A stretch of 64,000 bases of DNA from Terebella lapidaria (lineage: Eukaryota; Annelida; Polychaeta; Terebellida; Terebellidae). Below the pieces are notes generated by a model. That model was not told the origin of the DNA. It did no database searches and was given only the letters and a program-made list of their open reading frames with translations. Positions 30,891 to 42,200 of this stretch are shown piece by piece. Each line of letters begins with the position of its first letter. The stretch's first letter is position 1. Location: NCBI GenBank assembly GCA_949152475.1, contig OX424563.1:24773001-24837000 (forward strand), written 5' to 3'. The position numbers and the translations under genes are program-made.

Positions 30891-33828
30891 TTCCAATTTT
30901 TCGTTCACAATCAGGGACACCTAAATATGACTGTTAACCCCCGAAAGGATTAAATGTCGGTAAATTTGATGAATAAACAGTGTTTTTCAGCGAAAACTGA
31001 AGAATGTGTAGACTGTTGTTGATACGGAAGCCACACGAGACCGCAGGAAATATAAATGCCTTCACCATTGGTTCAAATATATTTTAATTTTGAGAAGCTT
31101 CGTGGACATTCTTTCGTGTAAATTTAAATCTAGGATATCTATGTTGAATATCTGTTGTAGATGGAGACATTACAATAAAATAAATGATTTATTTTCTTGT
31201 CTCTATATTCAGTCCTTATTATCAAAATAGTACCGTATTACCCCGCATATAGGCGCATGCGCCTATAAGTGAAACAGCGCCTTTTGAGAAGTTGTGAAAA
31301 CATTAACTGGTTTCATTTATAGGCGCATGCGCCTATAACTGAAACTAGGCGCATGCGCCTATAACTGAATCATGCTTTATAAACATTTATATAGGCCTTA
31401 GGCTAGGTACAGGCCTACATATCTTCTGATTTTAACGCAGACTTGGAATATATAAGCCTAGCCTAATACGTAACGTAAACTCCGACACACATTCCGTTCT
31501 AAAAGCCAACAAGTATATCTAATCCCAAGATAAACTATATTTACATCCATCACGATCAAGCCAACGACTGTCGAGGCGGGAATTCACTAGCCAAGTATAC
31601 TATTAGTTATCCCACGTAGATAAAAGTCCGTATTAAATGAACAGACATGGGGTAACGAATTTATCACTGACTGAAAACGAGACTCGCAAGGGATACGGGA
31701 ACTCGTATCGAAGGTGGCGCGTGCCAAATTAGATATTCAGGATACGGGTTTATATCACCCTTGGGAGTGGCCAATCACATTCTCGGCTTTGTATTCAGTC
31801 ACTGATAATACTATATACTTCCCGTTCATACAATCCAACATACTTTGACGTCGGCATGATATGGAGTTGAGGGTATATGTGATACATGTGAACTCCCCTG
31901 ATTGTGCTATTATTAAAACATGACCATGGAAAACTCAGTCAAATTCGAACAATCTCAAGGCTTTGCATATTTTTCGGTTGCACGCACACTGGTCAACAGT
32001 ATGAAGCAAGTTTCACTTATAGGCGCACCAACTCGTGCAAAATTTAACCAACTTCATTTACAGGCACATGCGCCTATAAACGAAGCTAGGCGCACCTTCA
32101 CTTATAGGCGCATGCGCCTATATGCGGGGTAATACGGTACCACGTGCCTGATGATATTTCCCCATATATGCGCCAAACGGAAAAGCGGTCGGTCGACGAT
32201 GTATATCCATCGTGTGACAAAGAAATAGAAGGATATCTATCAATTTCTTAAATTAATTCTTCTTTGGAATGTTTGGATTTGTATTTGATGTAAATATAGC
32301 AAAAAAAAATATTGAGTTTTGGCAATGATCCCTGAAAAACATTATATTTGTGAGAAACCGTATTGATTTGGAAAATGTTCCAATGACTGGTGCACAAATT
32401 TCTGCATTACGGAGGAAGTTGACGACAGTCGAAAATTTGATGATTTCATGGATTTCCAATTTATCCATCGCAGTTCTGATTATTCGTTCATATCACGGAA
32501 CAGGTGTGATTTTGTGCATGTTTCACGACAATACCGATCTACCCAACAAATATTCCTTGGTTTTGTTACATGCCCGAGCCAAATCAAGCCAGGCTGCTCG
32601 GCCTTGGTTTAAGGGTGGGAATCGCCTAGGATTTGGTAACGGTGATTCGGGAATGTCATGAATTTTGAACTGATTCATGTTTGTCTTCATAACGACGCCA
32701 TATGAACTGCAAATTGCCCCAAAATTTGACCACAGCTGCTCTTAACCGGGTCAGCGAATTTTTTTTTAGCAAATGTAGCAAATTTGTCGGTAAAACTGCG
32801 GCATTCATAATGTCTCACTCGCTGCAGTGGTCAATGCTGGTTGGTGCACATAAGCGGATTACGCTATATGCGTTACAGTGACCACGGCTCTACTTGAGTG
32901 AATTAGCGATCTGACTTTCCTCAGGTGTTGAACTCATCAATTCAGAAAATTTAGCAAGCAAGTCATTTTTTGTCGCAGCTCGCCGGGCTCGTTCTTTTCA
33001 TGTAATGCAATAACAAATGGGGCTTACAATAATTATTTTGAAATATGCCAGACATTTGTCGATGTGCATAGGCCTACTAGAAAAAAAAACATCTGGATTT
33101 GCTTGTATATTGTATAATGATTTTTCAGATTCACATTATTTGCAGTGAATTTCAGAAAACTAATTCTCGGTTCGTGTTCACGAACATTATATTGTTGTGC
33201 CAGTATCGTAGCAAACAACACCGTCATAAGAAAGTTCTACCTTGTTATCTGTTGCGTACATTCAGTTACTCAGTATCTATATCCATAGACTATAATAATA
33301 AATCCTCATTTTAACATAGCATAATCTATTAAGCAGAAACGTAGGCTGACGTAGCACCCACAGACCAAATTCGAAATATATTCGAGCAGAATACGCGGAG
33401 ATATGGACAAAAACGGGAGATATGGACAAAAACGAAAATTCCCAGGTGATTCCCCATCTAACACTGTAGGCCCTATCATAATACATGCTGACTGTGTCCC
33501 TCCTCATTGAATAACCCCCCCCCCCCCCCCCCCACCCACCCACCTCACACACATGTTGTGCTTTGTTGTGAAACCAACCTTGTTCACATCATTACTAGTA
33601 CTTTGACTTTTCAGTGGTAGATCTACCACAATTTGCACCAAAAAAGTGGACTGATAAATATAATATAAGGGACCGCCCTATCTCTCTCTTCCATACCAAT
33701 AGCCATTCCCGACTCATATAGCATGATCTGAGGACGTCAAAGTGACGAAGATCCACAAAGGCTAAGCTCAATAATTACATTGCAATTGCTTTGTCTCCTC
33801 AAAAAATAAGGCTCAGTTGACTTGAAGG
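30891..33828. other. Head-to-head intergenic region between SPEF1 and ERI1
   Basis: Both genes start outward from this 2.9-kb stretch, so it must hold both promoters. It contains a MITE (31233-32137) and a poly-C run near 33515. The remainder shows no supportable coding exon. I could not identify a TATA box or initiator with confidence. Confidence 0.5.
31233..32137. mobile_element. 905-bp MITE with GCGCATGCGC palindromes
   Basis: The inverted ends are ccgtattaccccgcatatag on the left and the matching ...tatatgcggggtaatacgg on the right, flanked by TA. Four perfect ggcgcatgcgcc palindromes lie at 31252-31263, 31322-31333, 31348-31359 and 32107-32118, and partial copies lie near 32035-32095. 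No transposase ORF was seen. The TA duplication suggests a mariner-like or similar DNA transposon source. Confidence 0.85.
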
Positions 33829-36800
33829 ATGGCTGAAGGGGGGTACCAGAATGAACCACCGCTGCAGGCAACAGTCTGGCAACCGCAGCCCGCCCCCGGT
33901 CACAAGTCGCGTGTCCGGAGAGAGGATGAGCCGGCAACCGGACCCTACTCGCACCCAGTCTATAAACAGGTGTCACTCGCTAATGGACTTATCAACAAGA
34001 TGACCAAGGACCAACTGAAGAAGAAACTGGCCGATTTGAAGATGGACACAAGGTCAGATGAGCGCCAAAGAAAAAAAAAGCTCATAGATATAACAATGAG
34101 AACCAGGATGTGTTACTAATAACATGGATGACTTGATTTCTCCAATGTCATTCTGGGCATATATGTTTCAATACATTTAGTTTGCATGTCACTTTTTTCT
34201 GAGTCAGATGTTACATATCTGAAATGAACTACTAGATCTAGTATTTAATTCAGTACATGAATTTACTTACAGCAGAAACAATGATTTATGAAATGCAGAG
34301 GCATCGGTCATCATAAAAAAAATATATTTTTACAGGGGTCACAAAGATGTGCTGAAAAAGCGACTAAAGAACTTCTACAAAGACAAGAAGTTGGTGCAAG
34401 CCAAAGTTCGGAAACCGCATGTTCCACTGTACGATTACTACATTGTCATAGACTTTGAAGCAACTTGTGATCAGTTTAACCCCGAGGGATTCCGACACGA
34501 AATCATTGAGTTTCCCGTAGTGCTTATAGACGCTCATAATGTCCGAGTGGTAAGTTTTAATGTACTTTTACGTGAAATTTTCCATCCAATGAATCTCGTT
34601 CAAGTTTTGCTAAATTATAATATGTTTCTGGTCTTTTCTTTCTTATGTTGCAATGTTGTTTAGTGTGATTATTTTCTGTAGAACGTAAGAACATTATTTA
34701 TGTACATCAACACTGATATGTGAAGAACATCTTTCATGAATGGGAAACCTATATATTTCTGTCAGGTCGATGAATTCCACGCTTTTGTTCGTCCTGTGAT
34801 AAATCCCAAACTTTCTGAATTCTGCACGAATCTCACGGGAATTAAACAGGTAGGTGCAGCCAAAACTTGACTGATACAAATCTACATTTCACGGTACAAA
34901 ATACAATGTCATGTCGTCGCGAACGACGACAACCCTTTCGTCTTGGATAACGTCATCATCTCAAAGACTGATCAGTACCAATACCTAGGGACGCCTATAT
35001 CATGTGACCCAGTCGCTAACCAAATTTCCAACCATATCAACAACAAAATGAACCATGTGCGGAAGTTCCATTCTTTCTTGAGTAAAAACCCGGAAGCACC
35101 ATACGCCGTGAAAAAGAAAGTATGGACTAGTGCCCTGAACTCGTCTATATTCTACTCGTGTGTCACATGGATGTGCAATAACATGACCACAGCAAATGCC
35201 TCGTATCTTAAAACTCTGAAACATATGTTGGGGGTCCGCGAGACAACTTGCAGTGACCTTATCTTCTTAGAGACTGGCATCCCTGACGTAAAATCCTGGA
35301 TAAAAGATAGACAAATCAACTTTATGCGCAAACTTCGAACTACCCACATAGACAACTACGTGGTCTTCACTATAGACCTTGCTATCCAAGTTAAGTCACC
35401 AATGGGGAAATATATTTCTCAGCAGAAAACCCTCCAACCCAACCAAGCTGCAATTTTCTTCGACAACCTGAAACAGAAGGTCTCAACTTCAAACTCAACA
35501 AGGCGAGACGCCTACAAGGACCTTAATCCCGACCTGACAATTAACACGATGTTGACTCATGAGGCAGTAAAGGACCTAGTCCCAGAATACGCCCGCCAGG
35601 CCTGTGTCAGACTCAGACTAGGATCTCATCGTCTCCGCATCGAAACCGGCCGGTGGACACGGACACCAGTACAGGACCGCCTCTGTCAGTGCAAAAAGGA
35701 TACACAGACAGAAAAACACGTGCTTATCTCCTGTGAACTCACAGACCACATTAGGACAGAACTAAATATTTTCCCAATAGACACTTCTGACCTGTTTCAT
35801 AACAATAGCCAACGGGACGTAGCCATCTTCTGTTGGCGGATATTAGATTATTTTAGAAATCTCTAAACTTGATGCTCCTGACGAACATATCCCGCTTACA
35901 TTGGCTTTGTTTAATATGCTCGCAAGTATATGAACTACTATATGTTAGATTCTCACTATTTCTTTTTCATTCCCTCTAGGGATGATCAATATTTGGTATA
36001 GTACACTATATAATTGTACTTGTAATACAGTATTTCAACTACTTGAATACTATTTTTGTACATCAGCATGAACTGATAGATACCTATACATACAAGTATA
36101 TGACTGTTAACTTTCACAGCCATTTTATCATACAATTATCAAGGTGACTTACTTTTTGCAGTAACCTGATCTTCATTAATATATACAATGTTTGTCCTTT
36201 TCCAAACTGTTCTATCATATCGTCGTGAACTCATTTCCATTTGACTTTACCAAATTTGGACACACTGTTCACATGAATGTTGCTCTTTCTTGCCCTGTAC
36301 TTTTGTAAGCATGTGTCAATAAATCTATCTATCTATCTACCATACTAGTGCGCATACTGTGCAGTTTATGTACCTTATACATACTTGATTCTCAACAATT
36401 ATGCATCACATATACAATTGTGAATACATGTTGCTACACCTCCATCCTCGTTCTTTGCTCATTCCAGTCAGATGTAGACTCGGCTGACACATTTGACGAA
36501 GTACTAGCGAGGATGGAGGGTTGGATGTCATCCCATCGTCTCGGACAGGAGAAAAAATTTGCACTGATCACTGATGGGTGCGTCAAAATTACAGTGGCAT
36601 ATTCATTGTGTCATGATTTGTTAAAACTGTGAGGTTTGTAAGCTATGACAGAATATGCTCATAAAACAAAACTTAATAAATAATTATTATACTACTACTA
36701 TTGTACTATTGTTGTTTGGAAAAGTCACTATAATACAGTGCTCTATATTCACTACAAATGAATCTTTCAACATTGGAATGCTCCTTCGATTAGTGAACAC

Positions 36801-37574
36801 CTGCATGTAGTGAACATTTTTGCTAGGTCCCAAAGGCGTTCACTAATCATGCTAATCAGATGTTTGTCTGTATTGCACATTTTTAATACCCAATAATGAA
36901 AAGTTCTATACAATACTATTTGCAGACCATGGGACATGAGTCGGTTCATGTTCCTGCAGTGTCAGTGGTCCAGAAAGCTCTTTCCGAAGTGGGCCAAGCG
37001 CTGGGTGAACCTCCGGAAGGCGTTCTGCAACTTCTATCGTCTCCGTCGGGCCAAGCTCATCACAATGCTCGAGAACCTGGGGATGGACTTCGAAGGTCAC
37101 CAGCATAGTGGCTTGGACGACACAAGAAACATCGCTAGAATCGCCATGCGGATGCTCGCCGACGGCGCGGAACTTCGCTTCAACGAAGAGCTATTTCAAG
37201 ACAAGCGCGAAAAGAATAAAACGCATGCCATCGTCTGTCCACTGAAGCGGAACGACTTGGGGGACAGTGCAAGCGAAAGTGACGAAGATGTCGATAAAGA
37301 CGCTGACTCCACGAAGGAGCGGCTGAGTGCAAACCTGTACAATCGTGGAAATTCAGCCAGTGCTTGTGCAGACGTGCAGCTTTGTAGCGTCTGTAGACTT
37401 GAAAAGTGTAGCGATGTAACTCGCCAAGGTGAAGTTGCTGTCCGGGAACTTTCCGAAAGTCTCAGTCGAGTCTCACTGAATGGAAGTCGTGTGCGCGAGT
37501 ATTGCCAATGCCAGGCTGAACCAGCAGAGAATTACGAGGATTTGTTATCGTATTATGCCCTGCAAAAGGCATGA
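33829..37574 (+). CDS. ERI1: ERI1-like 3'-5' exoribonuclease (SAP + DEDDh)
   Basis: Exons 33829-34052, 34336-34549, 34766-34849, 36468-36577 and 36926-37574, phases consistent, 426 residues. The SAP motif spans about residues 50-90 (LANGLINKMTKDQLKKKLADL). The exonuclease starts with IDFEATCDQF, giving catalytic Asp114 and Glu116; TDG supplies Asp210; HSGLDDTRNIARIA supplies His271 and Asp276, so all DEDDh residues are present. Known: ERI1 trims histone-mRNA 3' stem-loops, matures 5.8S rRNA ends and degrades siRNAs. The C terminus runs about 120 residues past the usual end, with an acidic DSASESDEDVDKDADS stretch and a Cys cluster. The third intron (34850-36467) holds a LINE fragment. The start is the first in-frame ATG; no upstream coding exon was seen. 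Confidence 0.92.
34895..36341 (+). mobile_element. 5'-truncated non-LTR retrotransposon (LINE) with (TCTA)n tail
   Basis: A reading frame open to 35866 encodes the C-terminal part of a LINE pol: a YQYLGTPIS thumb-like start and a CQCKKDTQTEKHVLISC zinc-knuckle-like end. About 470 bp of 3' UTR follow, ending in aataaatctatctatctatc. The RT catalytic core is missing, so it is a 5'-truncated insertion in an ERI1 intron. The clade was not assigned and no clear target-site duplication was found. Confidence 0.8.
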
Positions 37575-39228
37575 TAGCTACTTTACCTTGGTTTGCGTGT
37601 ATGTAGGTGTTTTTATCGCAATGAAATCAGTGGTTCGTGTAACAATGATTGGTATGGTGTGGTGTGCTCTCTACTAAAGTCCAAACTGTATTGACATAAA
37701 ATGTCTCAAAATTGTGATGATGCTTTCTCCTTAAAGGTGAATTTTGTCGTTGTCAAGCTTGACACATTAAATCACACATAAATACACATGTACTAAATTT
37801 ATTTCATGTCTGATTGTACATAATTTTGAAAATGTCAGTTATTCGTCGTTGTTGTTGTTTCGATATGTAACTTATGTCCCTCCATACTTTGGGGTGTTCA
37901 CTTAAAATATTTGTACTTGTTAGGAGCTAAAGAAAACCAAGTGGCTTGGAATATTATGAACAACTAGAATATAACCAGGAATCTACAAGTCTTCTAGCAC
38001 AGTTTATTGAACAAAACCTGAAAGGTGTCCCTGCTATCTTGGTGTTGTTTCATCGCCACTGTGCAGCATATGTAGCCCCGGGCTTAGTCGATAATAGGTA
38101 CATGTATTGAGCACAGGCCCTCAATTCAATCTGCTATATATTCAAGAGGGAATTTGTACATTGTAAGTATGATTATCCTCGCACTGTTGTGAACGATTAG
38201 CTAGAAAAGGAAATGATTGTAAAGATGAACAACAAAGATGCATGCTTGTAGTTGACAATTTTTCGCTATCAGTTGTTTTCGTTATCGAAGTTATCAAAGC
38301 AGGATATCTGTCTCGTAGATGTAGCAATAAACTGTATAAGTCAAGCAGCCCACATCCTTGCCAACAGAGCAGAGCTCAGATGGTGGATTGTGTTATGTAA
38401 AGTTGGATCGATACCATTTTTCTCGATGTGATTTTTCGGGCGATTATCTGATAAAATCCTGGGGTATAGCGGTCATTCCACATACCTTGTCACTTAAATG
38501 GTGCATTGTGTAAAGTTTTGCATCAATACCATTTCTCTTGAGGTGATTTTTCGGACGATTATTCAAATGAATTTTGTCTAAAATGTCCTAATAGGGTACT
38601 TCTCCATTTGGCTGGAGGTGTATACTGGTAAAATCTTAGGGTATAGCAGTTTTTCCACATACCTTATGCCCCTCTACATACATATAAAACTGCTATGGGG
38701 AAATCTCTGTTTGCATGACTTTGTGCAAGTTTGAACTGTTCACTGTGATAAAAGAATAAAAGTTGATACCATGGTTCGTTTCTTTCTCCAATAATAGTAG
38801 ACAGATTGATCGGCTAATACTAGGCAAATAAGTTAATATCATAGGACATTATTTGTGTTTTTGTAATGGCCGAGAACTGACCTATGAGAAATCAAATGAA
38901 AGTCCAGCACAAACTTAATAATTTATTCAAAATATACATGATGGATTACTTTCTCAAATGCAACAGATGATTACTCTGTACATTGTATTACTTAATTCAC
39001 TCACAATCTACACAAAGTTCGACCACACTTTCATACATGCCTTGCATAAAATACTAATATTAACAGAATAACTTATGCCTCGACACTCGCAATCGATATT
39101 ACACCAAGAAATCTTAACAACCGAAGTGAATTTCGCACACATGCATTGAGGCATTCACAAAACACGCAGTAACATTCAAAGGTAAAATTGTAAAAACATA
39201 CAATTAAAATACTACCCCTGAAAGAACG
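37575..39228. other. Convergent 3' region of ERI1 and haspin
   Basis: No coding sequence. A plus-strand AATAAA at about 38754 and a minus-strand AATAAA (reading TTTATT on plus) near 38932 could end ERI1 and haspin transcripts, which is inference only. A diverged direct repeat of about 110 bp occurs at about 38380-38490 and 38500-38670; both copies carry accatttctc, gatttttcgg, ggtatagc and ttccacatacctt words. Confidence 0.5.
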
Positions 39229-42200
39229 CTATGATTCCTTAATTACACAGTCTTTGAAGAAGGGGCATTCGGCTAGAAGGTGGAGGGCGCTGTTGTACTG
39301 CGTGGCTTCCCGCAGAAATGACCGAAATTGACGGGAAAGGGATTGATGTTCCTTTGAGGATGACTTTGGGTAGGTTTTGCCGTCTAGGAGTTTTGCTGTG
39401 AGGTAGTGAATCCACAGGACGTTCGTGTAGGGATGATGGGTACTCCACTCATTTCTGTAAACATAGAAAACCTGATTATCTTACTGGCAAACATGCTTTC
39501 TCAGTAGTACATTATTACTGTTTGGTACGATCTTTGGTACTTCATGAATTTACTCAACATAGTGGTATTACTCCAATATTATTTCAACAGTGTATGTACT
39601 GTTTCTTTTTTTTTTAAGGACGGGGGGGGGGGGGGGGGGGGGGTTACTAATGATAGCTTTCAGTAGGAATGCCCAAGGCAACTGTAGGCCTTTGACAACT
39701 GGTTCAGTATCGATGTAATATGGAGATGTTAACTTGCCCGTTTTCCTCCCGCATAAGCCGGTAGACCTCAAACTGATAGTCCCCTTTGCCTTCGAACAGT
39801 GTGGGGTCCACTGATAGATCAGTGAAGACATTACAGCCATCTACCGATAAACAGACATAAGGGTCAACATTAACACAATTCCAAGAATTTGCCACTGATA
39901 TGTTTATGTCATAATTTGTCAATTCATGAAAGACTCGAGGTAAATTCTTGATTGTGTGAAGCAAGTTAGATTCAGAGTGTACAAGCAATCTTTCCAGAAA
40001 ACAACGGACAAATTTATGCCAGGGAGTCACACCTTTACTGAGTCGCGATAGAGTGAAGTCTATAACTGCCACTTTGATTCCCTGCGTTTCGACATCAAAA
40101 GTCTCGTTTCCAAGTGTGTATGGCAGAGCATCGTCGCGAGTTGGCTTAACGAGCACATTGCCCCAGTGAAGGTCCCTATGTTCAAACTGTAGCCCCTCCT
40201 CGGCTATAGCTAAGGAACAGGTCACCTGGTGCAAGATGCTTTTTGCTTGGTGTAAGCCAGTCAGCTGGAAGTAGAAAGTTTCAACTGGTTCAAATCTAAA
40301 TTTATTACATACTTACCTCTATAACGAACAGCCTTAGTGTCATCATTAGTGTTTATTTTAGAGGTTAGCAATAAATATGAACATCTGTCCATATGCAATG
40401 CATTATTCATCTGAATGGTCTGATTTCATGCTTCAAGGGACACTATCATGATAATACAAGATCAGATTACCTTGACACCTTCTAAATCCGATCCGCAGTC
40501 CTCAAACTCAAACACGATGAATAATTGGTCATCATCGAACATATCTGGGGAGAGCAAATGGACAGACAGTCACAACAAAATTGTAGTGTTTGAATATATG
40601 ATCATGGCACATAAGTGTGGCGCTACGTTTGTGTTTAAATTATTCCCCGACCGGGCCGACCCTATTATTCCCTTTCGTATTATGCGACACTAAAACACTT
40701 GTACAAAGAAAGAAACGTGGAAATCCAATTGTACCATTGACATTGCTTTGTATTCATATATTGCAGTTAACACATGGAAGTATGGCCTTTAGCAAAGTGA
40801 AATGAACATACCTGGCCGATCGTTTTCAGACACTTTAGCTTTATGGAAGATGTCCCACTGTCGAAGAAGTGTGTCTGGATAACAACCTTTCACCACCGAA
40901 ACTCTGAAAATCAGGTAATTTAGATAAACTTGCAAATGGTAAATTCGTATGGCATGGATACAATAATTGTTCATAACAATGACCACACCAGCAGCTCACT
41001 TTTTAGAATTCTTTTTTTAGATATGTTCACTAAATTGTGATAAAATATTTGCATGAAACATGTCAAAGACTACTCTGTACAATGCACATTCTATCATTTC
41101 AGTTCATACAAGAACAATACAACACCGATGCTTATTTCTTACTTTCGGACTTGAACAAAGTTCTCTGTGTTGAAATCACTTCGATCCCTCAGCGCACTCA
41201 GCTCTCTGTCAATGCAAATCCACTTTGAACTTTACGATAAAATTTTAGCGAATTTAAAAAAATTCATGTTTTCATATGTTTAAAAATATTTGAAATTTTG
41301 AATATTTTAAAACTTACTTTGAAATGACAATCTCGGGAAGGATTTCTTCAAACGTCTTCTGTTGTTCATCGTTGACTGGAAAATCTCCTTCAATGGGAAT
41401 GACCTATAGACCACAAGAACAGAAATGAATCACAATATTATTTATGAGAACTGCTTGCCTCAAAAACAGTGAAGTCTACTAACTAGGTTTGATATAACTA
41501 CTGGTAAATCGGAATTTATACATCTCACGCAATTAGTTTGTTTGGCAGTTTCCATGCATCAACAAACAAGATCAGGAATGACATAAAATATTCAAATTCA
41601 TGAAATTTGATCAGAGTTTATTTCCAGCTCAATATATCAACATAATCCATACCTTGAGAGCTACAGACTGGCGACTTCGCTCGGATCTGAAAACTTCCCC
41701 GTAGACTCCTTCGCCGATCTTCTTACACTTCCGCATCATGCTGAAATATACATGCATGTCAAACTACTTACAAGTGGACATTTTGTGCCATCAGACATAT
41801 ATTTTCTTATGAGTTCCTGGTGCCATCAAATGAACACTTGACATTGCCTAAAAACTTCTGTCATTGGGCAGGGGTGTGGGCTAAACAATGAACCAAAATC
41901 AAATTCTATGTACAGGAAGATTGTTCTACAGCCCTGTATCTACATGTAAGTTATAATAATGTAGTGGGTACAAGTTAGAGAATTTTCTGCACTGAAATAC
42001 TTCGTCTTGCGGCAGGAGTAGACATACGTTGGGGGAATACACTCCTGGAAGCTGATAAAGTCTGTCTGTTCACAGAGTCCCAGCAGTTTTTCTTTCGGGG
42101 AGACCAGCTCTCCCGACGTCTGTACTTTAATTGGTGTCAGCATCACCTGTGAAGGACAAAGGGGAGAGGATTGTGAAGCAATCAAAAGCATTATATATGT

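Noticed and set aside
32350..32661. 103-codon frame between SPEF1 and ERI1
   Set aside because: No homology recognised; composition like the surrounding intergenic DNA.
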